A stretch of DNA of 9,033 nucleotides from NCBI GenBank assembly GCA_910589335.1, contig CAJUTW010000050.1, positions 1 through 9,033 on the forward strand, in the 5' to 3' direction. Each line of letters begins with the position of its first letter. Position 1 is the first letter of the stretch. Made by a program: the position numbers and the translations under genes. Below the pieces are notes generated by a model. That model saw only the letters and a list, made by a program, of their open reading frames with translations, did no database searches and was not told the origin of the DNA. This stretch comes from an uncultured Bacilli bacterium. GTDB lineage: Bacteria > Bacillota_I > Bacilli_A > RF39 > UBA660. This document shows positions 1 through 6,935 of the stretch, one piece after another.

Positions 1-70
1 TAATGCATTTTTATTATCGCTTAGGAAACTGGAATTTACTTTTCTACTTCACGATATTTTAAACACTAAT

Positions 71-94
71 AAAAAAAAGACTTATAAAAAGTCT
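71..94 (-). terminator. Intrinsic terminator of the ABC transporter operon
   Basis: On the minus strand a 6-bp stem (AGACTT/AAGTCT, plus positions 78-83 and 89-94) with a 5-nt loop is followed by seven consecutive T residues (71-77). The stop codon of the ABC transporter gene (93-95) lies on the upstream arm. This closes the three-gene operon to its right. In the plus direction no T-tract follows, so it is one-way. Confidence 0.8.
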
Positions 95-1832
95 AAATTT
101 CTCCATCAAGTACACTTATACTAGCAAATGTTCTATTTCTAAGCTCTTGATATAAATTACATTTTTTATAAACCTCTTCATTATTCCCTCTAGCAACAAC
201 TCTCCCTTTATCAATGACAACAACTCTATCTGCAATAGCCATCATTTCTGGTTTATGAGTAATCATAATAATTGTATGATCTTGTTTTAAATCACATAGA
301 ATTTCTCCAATTTTAATTGTTGTATTAGGATCAATATTACTAGTAACTTCATCTAAAAGTAAAATTTCTGATTTAGTTAAAAGTGAACGAGCTATAGCTA
401 GTAACTGCTTTTGTCCTTCTGTAAATAAATGTTTATCCTCACCAATAATAGTATTATAACCTTTTGGTAAGCTTACAATATAATCATGTAATCCAACTCT
501 TTTACAAACTTCTATTTGATTTTTTATATTAGAATCAATAAGTGATAAATTATCTTTAATACTCATTTCAAATACAAATGGTTTTTGAAAAACACCTGAT
601 ACATTGGAAAAATAAACATTGTTAGAATAATTATAAATACTTTCATTATCTATTAAAATCTCTCCAGATTTTATTCTATTTAATCTATATAAAAGATTTA
701 CAATTGTAGTTTTACCACTACCACTATGTCCTATTATAGCATTTATCTCATTAGGATAAATTTTAAATGACACTTTATTAAGTATTAAAGAATTTCCTAT
801 TTGATAGCAAACATTTTTAAATTCAACTGTTCCATTTATATAATCATTATCTATATCACCAAAATCAATTCCTTTTTGATGAGAATAATCTAAAATATTT
901 TTAATTCTATTTACTCTAACTCCGTAATTACTTAAGTTCAGCAAATTATCTAACATCAAATCAGTACATGTAATTGTCATTTCAAAATAACTAATTAATA
1001 AAACAAGTTGATCTAATTTCATTTTATTATTTATAACTAAATAAGCTAAAAATATGTATAAAAGAATTTTTCCAATATAAACAATGAAAGGAATTGAACA
1101 ATATCTAGTAGTCATATAATCTCTTTTCTTTTTATACTGTTCTTTCCATTTTCTTCTTGTCTTATCTAAATTTTTATCTAATCGAGGCATCATATTAAGT
1201 GTTTTAACTTGTCTTAAATTTTCAAGCATTTGAGTTAATATATCTACATTTTTATCTTCATATTTTCTTGTACCTTCAAAATATTTTGAAACTTTTTTTG
1301 AATTATTATTCATAAGTTTTAAATATAATAGATTTAAAAGTAATGCCATAGTTGCAACAAAAATATTATAATACATAAAAATTCCAAATATAATTAACAG
1401 TTTTAATATACTCATTGATGCTTTAACAACACAATCTATAACATCAACAAGCCATCTAATATCATCACTACAAGTTTCTAATATTTTACCCTTAGATATT
1501 TTTTTAAATATCTCATCATTATTTGCAACTTTATTAAAAAGCATTCTTTCAACTTCAATATGATAAAAATCAGCTAGTACTGTATAAGTATAATAATTCC
1601 AACGTAAAGTTCCAAAATATATTATATAAAAAATAATATATAATACTACATAAAACCAAATACCATTAAAATTATCACTAGTAACCATTGCAATAATACC
1701 AGATGTTGCAATAGGTGGTAATAAACTTGCGATATTATTAAGTCCTGAACTTACAAACATCTGAATAATTACAAAATTCTTTTTATCATTAATCTGCAAT
1801 AATTTTTTAAATATTTCTACATAATTTTTCAT
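93..1832 (-). CDS. ABC half-transporter, fused membrane and ATPase domains
   Basis: This 579-residue protein has the layout of a type I ABC exporter. About six membrane helices occupy residues 20-300 (roughly 20-50, 57-75, 136-155, 157-173, 245-267 and 273-300), followed by one ATPase domain at 335-579. Walker A is GHSGSGKT at 368-375, the Q-loop Gln is 416, Walker B is ILLLDE at 490-495 and the switch His is 526. The signature is FTEGQ (470-474) instead of LSGGQ; Gly and Gln are kept. As a single half-transporter it should act as a homodimer in the cytoplasmic membrane, or pair with a partner outside the window. The substrate cannot be read from the sequence; peptide, lipid or drug export are the usual roles. 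It is the last gene of the operon, 12 nt after the preceding stop and in the same frame. It lacks a well-placed Shine-Dalgarno (AAAGGA lies about 22 nt upstream), which suggests translational coupling. Confidence 0.93.
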   Translation of the reverse strand: MKNYVEIFKKLLQINDKKNFVIIQMFVSSGLNNIASLLPPIATSGIIAMVTSDNFNGIWFYVVLYIIFYIIYFGTLRWNYYTYTVLADFYHIEVERMLFNKVANNDEIFKKISKGKILETCSDDIRWLVDVIDCVVKASMSILKLLIIFGIFMYYNIFVATMALLLNLLYLKLMNNNSKKVSKYFEGTRKYEDKNVDILTQMLENLRQVKTLNMMPRLDKNLDKTRRKWKEQYKKKRDYMTTRYCSIPFIVYIGKILLYIFLAYLVINNKMKLDQLVLLISYFEMTITCTDLMLDNLLNLSNYGVRVNRIKNILDYSHQKGIDFGDIDNDYINGTVEFKNVCYQIGNSLILNKVSFKIYPNEINAIIGHSGSGKTTIVNLLYRLNRIKSGEILIDNESIYNYSNNVYFSNVSGVFQKPFVFEMSIKDNLSLIDSNIKNQIEVCKRVGLHDYIVSLPKGYNTIIGEDKHLFTEGQKQLLAIARSLLTKSEILLLDEVTSNIDPNTTIKIGEILCDLKQDHTIIMITHKPEMMAIADRVVVIDKGRVVARGNNEEVYKKCNLYQELRNRTFASISVLDGEI

Positions 1833-1844
1833 AATAATTAATTT

Positions 1845-3023
1845 CTAAAAATCCTTTTCATATTCAACATCTGATATTTCATATTTTTTAGTCCTTGAAA
1901 TAAATCCTAATAATTTTGTTGAACCCCATCCAATCATTGCTAAAATAAAGAAATATATAATTCCAAAAATAGTAAATTCTGGTGCTGTTTCTGTAAGTAA
2001 TCCTATAATAGATGCTCCTGCACTCATTGAAGTTACAATTGTTAAACTATTAACAGATGAAGATGTTACATCTTGTTTTATACCATCAAATAACTTTTGT
2101 GCAGATGTTACATAATTTTTAGTCATTGTCCATAAATATTTTATATAATCTAAAGTATCTTTAAGAGTTTCATAACGATATCCAGATATCGCTAAAAATT
2201 CAACAAGCTCTTCATCACTTTTGGCAATTTTCTCTCTTGTTGGTAAATAAGTACTCATCTGATTAATTCTACCATCTATTAAGTTAATAGTTTTAGCATA
2301 CCCTTCAAGCTTTGTTGTAAATGTTACAATTTCAGCTCCTCTAACATTAGAATTTTCTTTAACATTATCAATTTTTTCCCAAATACTTCTATGAATATTT
2401 AAATATCTATGAAGTTGTCCTTTAAATTCACGAATAAATACTTGTTCTTCTATATATCTTTCAATATTTTCAGAAGACTGTTTTTTATTATTAATAAAAT
2501 AGTATTTGTCTCCTCTAACCACATCATATTTTTCATTTGTAAATTCAAAATACTTTTGTTTTTCAGTTCTAGATAATAAAACTTGTATATCTTCTTGTGT
2601 TACTTTATCACATACAATAAAATATGGATAAATATTCTCTATATTAGCAAGTTCTTTTGGAACAGGTGCTCCAAGACTAAATAAATAATTAAATGCTGGA
2701 GTAAGACGATGTTCATAGTAATCTTGAACATGATCAATATCCGCAAACAATGTATCTTCACTAACATTTTGATTATTTAAAACAATTAACCCATCTTCAA
2801 ATATTTTTACTTTAATATTTAGAGCTGTTGTAAACTCTACATATTCTTCTCCAGAAACTCCATAATCTATTTTTCCAATTTCTAAATTTTTACGAAATTC
2901 AGTTAATTTTTCTGGATCAAGTGCCAATTGAGTTTTACAATCTCTTAAAAAATCATAAATTTCAGATAGTTGTAACATTGTTCTTTGAAACCAACCACCT
3001 ATATAAACATTACTTATTTTCAT
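1845..3023 (-). CDS. Unrecognised protein with C-terminal two-helix membrane domain, faintly CorA-like
   Basis: I do not recognise this 392-residue protein. Residues 1-180 look like a mixed soluble domain. Residues 185-320 are rich in charged helical sequence likely to form long helices or coiled coil. Two membrane helices follow at about 323-345 and 351-376, then a short charged tail. The order soluble domain, long helices, two C-terminal helices recalls CorA-type channels, and NSLTIVTSMSAGASIIGLL resembles the CorA pore-helix style. The diagnostic GMN loop is absent, with LLTETAPEF in its place. Magnesium transport therefore cannot be claimed; a divergent CorA-superfamily protein or an unrelated helical membrane protein are both possible. 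The start has AGG 7 nt upstream and AGGAG 13 nt upstream, the latter overlapping the stop of the acetyltransferase gene. It sits between the acetyltransferase and ABC transporter genes in one operon, so a role tied to the transporter is plausible but inferred. Confidence 0.85.
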   Translation of the reverse strand: MKISNVYIGGWFQRTMLQLSEIYDFLRDCKTQLALDPEKLTEFRKNLEIGKIDYGVSGEEYVEFTTALNIKVKIFEDGLIVLNNQNVSEDTLFADIDHVQDYYEHRLTPAFNYLFSLGAPVPKELANIENIYPYFIVCDKVTQEDIQVLLSRTEKQKYFEFTNEKYDVVRGDKYYFINNKKQSSENIERYIEEQVFIREFKGQLHRYLNIHRSIWEKIDNVKENSNVRGAEIVTFTTKLEGYAKTINLIDGRINQMSTYLPTREKIAKSDEELVEFLAISGYRYETLKDTLDYIKYLWTMTKNYVTSAQKLFDGIKQDVTSSSVNSLTIVTSMSAGASIIGLLTETAPEFTIFGIIYFFILAMIGWGSTKLLGFISRTKKYEISDVEYEKDF

Positions 3024-3039
3024 ACTACTACCTATACTC

Positions 3040-3480
3040 CTATTCTACATTCTTTGAAAAAAATTTACAGTCAACAACTTCAAAACCATATTTATGATAT
3101 AATCCATGAGCTGCTTTACGAAAGTTTTTTGACCATAATTCAATACATACACAATTATGTTCTTTAGCTATTGCAAAAGATTCATCTAATAAAGATGTTC
3201 CAATATGTCCTCTTCTAAAATCAGGTCTTACACATACATGATTTAATATTGCATAAGTATTCATTCCTTCATATATAGTTGGAATAATATTAATCTTTGT
3301 ATGAGCAACTATTTCATTATTAACAATACCAATAAGATAAATTTGGTTTTTATCACTTTCATTTTCTTTAAAAATTCTTTGAGCATAATCTAAACTAGTA
3401 TTTTCATTAAAACATTCATTACATAATTTAATTATCCCTTCTAAATCATCATAATTAGCAATTCTAAATTCTACATTCAT
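3040..3480 (-). CDS. GNAT-family N-acetyltransferase
   Basis: This 146-residue protein is a complete single-domain GNAT. These enzymes transfer an acetyl group from acetyl-CoA to an amine on a small molecule, peptide or protein. The N-terminus (FRIANYDDLEGIIKL) is the usual first strand and helix. The acetyl-CoA loop is VRPDFRRGHIGTSLL at about 84-98, with His92 where the first Gly of RxxGxG usually sits. The C-terminal NFRKAAHGLYHKYGFE (119-134) is the standard motif B region. The start is well set: AAGGAGG lies 7 nt upstream. It is the first gene of the operon with the two-helix membrane protein (16-nt gap) and the ABC transporter. The substrate is unknown; the company of an exporter suggests modification of a toxic or exported compound, but that is inference. 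Confidence 0.92.
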   Translation of the reverse strand: MNVEFRIANYDDLEGIIKLCNECFNENTSLDYAQRIFKENESDKNQIYLIGIVNNEIVAHTKINIIPTIYEGMNTYAILNHVCVRPDFRRGHIGTSLLDESFAIAKEHNCVCIELWSKNFRKAAHGLYHKYGFEVVDCKFFSKNVE

Positions 3481-3503
3481 TTTTTAACCTCCTTATTTTT
3501 AAA

Positions 3504-3524
3504 AGTAATACTTAAAGTACTACT
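3504..3524. promoter_or_regulatory. 21-bp imperfect palindrome, candidate operator or leader hairpin
   Basis: The half-sites AGTAATACTT (3504-3513) and AAGTACTACT (3515-3524) are inverted around position 3514, pairing at 9 of 10 positions. The element lies between the predicted TATAAT promoter (start near 3532) and the AAGGAGG site of the acetyltransferase gene, so it is in the 5' leader. There is no T-tract, so it is not a terminator. It could be the binding site of a dimeric repressor or a small RNA hairpin upstream of the ribosome site. No regulator gene is visible in the window. Confidence 0.45.
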
Positions 3525-3538
3525 CCTCTACTATTAAA

Positions 3539-3568
3539 ATTATACAATAAAAAAATCTTATTTGTCTC
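3539..3568 (-). promoter_or_regulatory. Promoter P1 of the acetyltransferase-ABC operon
   Basis: The minus strand carries a perfect -10 TATAAT (3539-3544) and a weak -35 GAGACA (3563-3568) with an 18-nt spacer. The predicted start is near 3532, about 50 nt before the acetyltransferase start codon. Confidence 0.55.
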
Positions 3569-3572
3569 TTCA

Positions 3573-3600
3573 ATTGTAAATAAAGTGTAAAATTTGTCAT
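3573..3600 (-). promoter_or_regulatory. Possible second promoter P2 of the acetyltransferase-ABC operon
   Basis: On the minus strand ATGACA (3595-3600) and TACAAT (3573-3578) each match the consensus at five of six bases, with a 16-nt spacer. It lies just upstream of P1 and just downstream of the efp terminator. Either or both could be active. Confidence 0.4.
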
Positions 3601-3617
3601 AAAAAAATTAGTAAAAC

Positions 3618-3639
3618 AAAAAAAGAGCATTAAGCTCTT
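3618..3639 (-). terminator. Intrinsic terminator of efp
   Basis: On the minus strand a stem AAGAGC/GCTCTT (3623-3628 and 3634-3639) with a 5-nt loop runs into T residues (3618-3624). The efp stop codon (3630-3632) is in the loop. It separates efp from the acetyltransferase operon. Confidence 0.82.
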
Positions 3640-4187
3640 GATACATATTTACCATCTGCAGTAGAAACTATAATAGTTTCTCCTTCTTCTATAAATAAAG
3701 GTACTCTAACCATTAAACCAGTTTCACATTCTGCATCTTTTAAGGCATTATTAGTAGTATTTCCTTTTACTGCTGGTTCTGTATGAGTAATTACTAATTC
3801 AACTTTATCTGGTAAATCTATTCCTAGTATTTCTCCCTCATAACTAGTAATATAAACTTCTAAATTTTCTTTTAATAATTTAGCTTGATTACCTATATTT
3901 GAACTAGGAATTTCCAATTGTTCATAACTTTCCATATTCATAAAATAGAAAACATCATTCATATTATATAAGTACTGCATTAATTGTTTTTCTATTCTAG
4001 CAGTTGCAACTTTAACTCCAGCATTAAAAGTTTGTTCAAAAATAGCTCCTGTTCTTAAATTTTTAAGCTTAGCTTTAACAATTGCTGCACCTTTTCCCGG
4101 TTTAACATGTTGAGTTTCCATTACAACAAAAATATTTCCTTCATATAAAATTGTAATTCCGTTTTTTAAATCATTTGTACTTATCAT
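3630..4187 (-). CDS. efp: Translation elongation factor P
   Basis: This 185-residue protein is full length for bacterial EF-P, which binds between the ribosomal P and E sites and relieves stalling at proline runs. Its three beta-barrel domains are complete. The N-terminal KOW-like domain carries the conserved loop HVKPGKGAA (27-35) with Lys32, the residue modified in many bacteria. Then comes the FNAGVKVATARIEKQ stretch, and near the end the family signature around ETGLMVRVPLFIEEGE. The C-terminus ends YVSRA as is usual. The start is supported by GGGAG 9 nt upstream. No modification enzyme gene is present here. It follows rpmG by 46 nt with no obvious promoter of its own, so it is probably at least partly co-transcribed with rpmG through the weak hairpin between them. 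Confidence 0.98.
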   Translation of the reverse strand: MISTNDLKNGITILYEGNIFVVMETQHVKPGKGAAIVKAKLKNLRTGAIFEQTFNAGVKVATARIEKQLMQYLYNMNDVFYFMNMESYEQLEIPSSNIGNQAKLLKENLEVYITSYEGEILGIDLPDKVELVITHTEPAVKGNTTNNALKDAECETGLMVRVPLFIEEGETIIVSTADGKYVSRA

Positions 4188-4212
4188 TTTTTCACTCTCC
4201 CTAATAAATTAA

Positions 4213-4235
4213 AAAATAAGTGAACAACTTATTTT
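4213..4235 (-). terminator. A/T-only hairpin after rpmG, weak terminator or attenuator
   Basis: On the minus strand AAAATAAG/CTTATTTT forms an 8-bp stem with a 7-nt loop (4221-4227), followed by only two further T residues. The rpmG stop codon (4234-4236) lies in the upstream arm. The stem has a single G-C pair, so partial read-through into efp is likely. Confidence 0.45.
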
Positions 4236-4398
4236 ATTTCTTTTCCTTATGCACTGTATGTTTTCTACATCTAGGACAGTATTTCTTAATTTCAAGACGT
4301 TCTGTTGTATTTCTTATATTTCTTGGTTCTCTGTAATTTTCTTCTTTACATTCACTACATACTAGAGTTTTATATTGTCTATTTCCTACTTTAGCCAT
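4234..4398 (-). CDS. rpmG: 50S ribosomal protein L33
   Basis: This 54-residue gene encodes L33, a small protein of the large ribosomal subunit near the E site. The protein begins MAKVGNRQYKTLVCSECK and ends CPRCRKHTVHKEKK. Both CxxC pairs (C14/C17 and C41/C44) are present, so it is the zinc-binding form; the zinc-free paralogue lacks them. The TTERLEIKKYCPRCRKHT stretch is the family's most conserved part. AAGGAGG stands 8 nt upstream of the ATG, and a promoter with an extended -10 is just upstream. It lies between pbpA (with a small gene between) and efp. A pbpA-rpmG neighbourhood is familiar from Bacillus and Staphylococcus relatives. Confidence 0.97.
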   Translation of the reverse strand: MAKVGNRQYKTLVCSECKEENYREPRNIRNTTERLEIKKYCPRCRKHTVHKEKK

Positions 4399-4427
4399 TC
4401 TTCTTCCCTCCTTACGCGTCTATAGGT

Positions 4428-4455
4428 ATTTTACCATAATTTTTATATTTTGCAA
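4428..4455 (-). promoter_or_regulatory. rpmG promoter with extended -10
   Basis: On the minus strand TTGCAA (4450-4455) is followed after 16 nt by TAAAAT (4428-4433), which is preceded by TGG, an extended -10. The start is predicted near 4421, shortly before the AAGGAGG of rpmG. It probably also serves efp. Confidence 0.65.
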
Positions 4456-4487
4456 AAGAATTTTGTATTTTTTAATAAAATATTAAA

Positions 4488-4709
4488 CTATTTTCCTTTA
4501 AATTCTTTAATTTCAGGCTTTAAGTTAACATCTGACATTTTATCTACTGGCAAAAAAACATCTTCAAAATTTATCTCTTCAACCTCAAACTTGACTTTAT
4601 CTGCACTTTTACTTTGTTTTAACTTATAATCACGACACTCGCGAAAAGTAAAAATTACAGCTAAAGCTAAAGCTCCTGCAAAAAACATTTTAAAATTTTT
4701 AATTTTCAT
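4488..4709 (-). CDS. Small membrane-anchored protein of unknown function
   Basis: I do not recognise this 73-residue protein. Residues 1-8 are basic and 9-22 are hydrophobic (FFAGALALAVIFTF), so it is either a single-pass membrane protein or carries a signal anchor. There is no lipobox: Cys25 follows FRE. The remaining 45 residues are charged, basic first and then acidic (VEEINFEDVF), and should face outside. It is credible as a gene because AGGAGG stands 6 nt upstream and a strong promoter with TATAAT is just beyond. No terminator follows, so transcripts may continue into rpmG. It sits between the pbpA terminator and rpmG; a cell-envelope role alongside PbpA is a guess from position only. 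Confidence 0.75.
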   Translation of the reverse strand: MKIKNFKMFFAGALALAVIFTFRECRDYKLKQSKSADKVKFEVEEINFEDVFLPVDKMSDVNLKPEIKEFKGK

Positions 4710-4732
4710 AAGTCCCCTCCTAAATTGTTTAA

Positions 4733-4761
4733 ATTATAACATAAAACTTAAAAAAATTCAA
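4733..4761 (-). promoter_or_regulatory. Promoter of the 73-residue protein gene
   Basis: On the minus strand TTGAAT (4756-4761) is separated by 17 nt from a perfect TATAAT (4733-4738), which has TGT directly before it as an extended -10. The -35 adjoins the T-tract of the pbpA terminator, so the unit is insulated from pbpA. Confidence 0.7.
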
Positions 4762-4762
4762 G

Positions 4763-4788
4763 AAAAAGAACTATAGTAATATAGTTCT
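4763..4788 (-). terminator. Intrinsic terminator of pbpA
   Basis: A perfect 9-bp stem AGAACTATA/TATAGTTCT (4767-4775 and 4780-4788) with a four-base loop lies 25 nt after the pbpA stop. On the minus strand it runs into five T residues (4763-4767). Confidence 0.85.
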
Positions 4789-4813
4789 ACAAAAAAATCA
4801 TTACTTCTAAAAG

Positions 4814-6865
4814 TTATTTATAAATTTCAGCATATTTATTTGTTACTTCTCTTGTAATTCTATAAGTTACTAAGGAAGCAAAATCTGATGATGAGTTAGG
4901 ATGTGATGAATCAGGAGATGTAACAATTATACTCATTTTTGGGTTATCATAGGGAGCATAACCAATAAATGAACTAGTAATTGTTTCGGTATCAATAACT
5001 CCATCATTATCTGTATCAATAAAACTTTGCGAAGTTCCTGTTTTTCCAGCCGGTTTCATATTTTTATCCATATAACCAACACCATAACCACCTGGACTAT
5101 TTAAAACTGCAACAAAACCTTCTTTTACCCTATTCATATATTCTTCTGAAGTATCAATTGTATTTAAAACTTTTTTATCTATTTTTAATTCAAGCTTACC
5201 AATTGAATCTGTACTACTAGACGAATGAACTTCTTTTAATAAATGTGGTACTAATCTTTCGCCACCATTAGCAATTGTATTAACATATTGTGATAATTGC
5301 ATTGGGGTATAAGCTTCATATTGTCCCATAACAAAGTCTAATAAATTTCCAGAAGCCTTGTCTTTTTTCGCTCCATAACCATTACTTTCAACTGGTAAAT
5401 CTATTTCTGTTTTCACTCCCAAACCAAATGAGTGATACATATTTCTATAAGTATCAAAAGCTTTTTGATTGAAATTTAATTTCATTCCACGATGATATTC
5501 TTGCCCATTAACACGAATTGCTGCTTTAAATTGATAAACATTACTACTCTTAGCAAGTGCTGTTATATCATTTATTACTCCTAAATTATTTACAGAAGAA
5601 CATTTCTCAGAAACTCCAGCAACCTTGACACACTCATCAAGCATCTTCTCACCTATTTTTACTGCTCCTTCATTATATGCAACTAACATCGATGCTCCTT
5701 TAACAACAGAACCAGGAGTAATTGGTTGCATTAAAAGACTAGTTGTATTATCAACTATTTCTCCATTTACTATTCTAGCTCCTGCCATAGCTAAAATCTC
5801 TCCAGTTGCAGGTTCTTGAATTATAACACTAGAATGATCATAAAAATCTGTATTAGCTTCTCCTTTAGCATTTCTTATTTGTTCAGCTAATATTTTCTCA
5901 ACTTCTTGTTGAAGATTTATATCAATACTTAATACAATATCTTTTCCTCTACTACCTTCTTTTAATAACTTTGTTTCATGAGAATTAATTACTTTATAAA
6001 TTGCTTTTTCTCCATGAAGATATTCTTCATATTGTTTTTCAAGATAACTAAGTCCTACCCTGTCATTTAAACTATATCCTTTTTCTAAATAATAATCTTT
6101 TAAATCAGCTGGAATTCCTTGAGTAGAAGTTGAAACAGTACCTAGTATACTCTTAAAAGTATCTCCATAAGGATAAACTCTTTCCCAATCAATTTTCGTA
6201 TTAAAACCATTTAAAAGATTGTTATTCTCAGAAACAAACGCATATTCACTATCACTAACATTACTTTTAATTATTTTTTCCTCATAAGTATAACCTTTAT
6301 TCATTAAATAAAAAATATAAGCTATTTTCTTCTCCTCTGAAGAAAAATCTAACTTTTCTAATTCTATTCTCGATAACTTTAATTCATCTAACTCTTTTTG
6401 TGAAATTTTATGTTGCTTTACTTTATCTTTTTCTAAATCAGTCACAAGCCTATCACATTCTTTTTTATTTTTCGCAAAATAATATTCTCTTTTAGCCCTA
6501 TCAGTAATTTTTTCATAATCTATTTCTATATGATTTGCCAACATTTTAGCAGAAGAAATCATATCTTGATTACTAGTTCCTTTCTTTTTCTGATAAGTTA
6601 TAGTTTTTAAAGATTTATTATCTACTATTATATTATAATTTCTATCATATATTCTTCCTCTAGGAGTACTAGGACCAAAAACTTTATCATAAGTTAATAA
6701 AGCAATTTGTTCACTAAACTTATCCCTATTAAAAATCATAACATCTACTATTTTAAATATTACTACTCCAAAAAGAAATAAAACTATAAAAAAGTATATA
6801 TTAAATCGCTTATCTATTACTTTATCATAATTAACTTTTTTTCTCACTCTCTTTTTATTTTTCAT
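4814..6865 (-). CDS. pbpA: Class B penicillin-binding protein, PbpA/PBP3 type
   Basis: This 683-residue transpeptidase cross-links peptidoglycan outside the membrane. It has a basic cytoplasmic N-terminus, a membrane anchor at about 21-45, and the dimerisation/pedestal domain opening GPSTPRGRIYDRN (64-76). A 130-245 insert (KLSRIELEKLDFSSEEK, MNKGYTYEEK) resembles B. subtilis PbpA and S. aureus PBP3. All catalytic motifs are present: S386-V-V-K389 (nucleophile Ser386), S440-S-N442 and K608-T-G610. No PASTA domain follows. The KTGT motif is shortly followed by DTDNDGVIDTE (617-627), a calcium-loop-like sequence. AGGTGA lies 8 nt before the ATG. No strong promoter is obvious in the 66-nt gap to the divergent plus-strand gene. 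The gene has its own terminator. PbpA-type enzymes act in side-wall synthesis or septation; which applies here cannot be told. Confidence 0.95.
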   Translation of the reverse strand: MKNKKRVRKKVNYDKVIDKRFNIYFFIVLFLFGVVIFKIVDVMIFNRDKFSEQIALLTYDKVFGPSTPRGRIYDRNYNIIVDNKSLKTITYQKKKGTSNQDMISSAKMLANHIEIDYEKITDRAKREYYFAKNKKECDRLVTDLEKDKVKQHKISQKELDELKLSRIELEKLDFSSEEKKIAYIFYLMNKGYTYEEKIIKSNVSDSEYAFVSENNNLLNGFNTKIDWERVYPYGDTFKSILGTVSTSTQGIPADLKDYYLEKGYSLNDRVGLSYLEKQYEEYLHGEKAIYKVINSHETKLLKEGSRGKDIVLSIDINLQQEVEKILAEQIRNAKGEANTDFYDHSSVIIQEPATGEILAMAGARIVNGEIVDNTTSLLMQPITPGSVVKGASMLVAYNEGAVKIGEKMLDECVKVAGVSEKCSSVNNLGVINDITALAKSSNVYQFKAAIRVNGQEYHRGMKLNFNQKAFDTYRNMYHSFGLGVKTEIDLPVESNGYGAKKDKASGNLLDFVMGQYEAYTPMQLSQYVNTIANGGERLVPHLLKEVHSSSSTDSIGKLELKIDKKVLNTIDTSEEYMNRVKEGFVAVLNSPGGYGVGYMDKNMKPAGKTGTSQSFIDTDNDGVIDTETITSSFIGYAPYDNPKMSIIVTSPDSSHPNSSSDFASLVTYRITREVTNKYAEIYK

Positions 6866-6927
6866 TTATTTATTCACCTATTACTAGTTTATCACATAAT
6901 TTATAAGTTAATTCATATATTTTTCTA

Positions 6928-6935
6928 AGAGGTGA
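6928..6935 (+). promoter_or_regulatory. Shine-Dalgarno that overlaps the apparent GTG start
   Basis: AGAGGTGA is the only good ribosome site before the small plus-strand gene, but the first possible start GTG (6932-6934) lies inside it. Normal spacing would place initiation near 6941, where the in-frame codon is ATA. ATT at 6935 is the other in-frame near-cognate. The first codon is therefore uncertain. Confidence 0.5.

Noticed and set aside
3..62. Short plus-strand frame from ATG at 3 to TAA at 60-62, possibly the end of a gene entering from the left.
   Set aside because: It is only 19 residues, with neither a ribosome site nor a terminator after it in the plus direction. Positions 1-70 hold nothing else I can support; another plus frame is open through 121 and is equally unconvincing.
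3088..3126. His92 in place of Gly in the acetyl-CoA loop of the GNAT protein, and the unusual FTEGQ signature of the ABC protein, as signs of inactive enzymes.
   Set aside because: Both substitutions occur in otherwise normal families, and the rest of each active site is intact, so loss of function is not supported.
2985..3167. Plus-strand 60-residue open frame across the junction of the acetyltransferase and membrane-protein genes.
   Set aside because: It is antisense to two well-supported genes, has no ribosome site and is made of low-complexity Thr/Tyr/His/Ile sequence. It is a shadow.
4471..4487. TTTAATA/TATTAAA hairpin directly after the stop of the 73-residue gene.
   Set aside because: It is A/T only and on the minus strand is followed by A residues with no T-tract, so it is not a terminator.
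5625..5819. Plus-strand 64-residue open frame inside pbpA.
   Set aside because: It is antisense to the catalytic Ser386 region of pbpA and has no ribosome site. It is a shadow.
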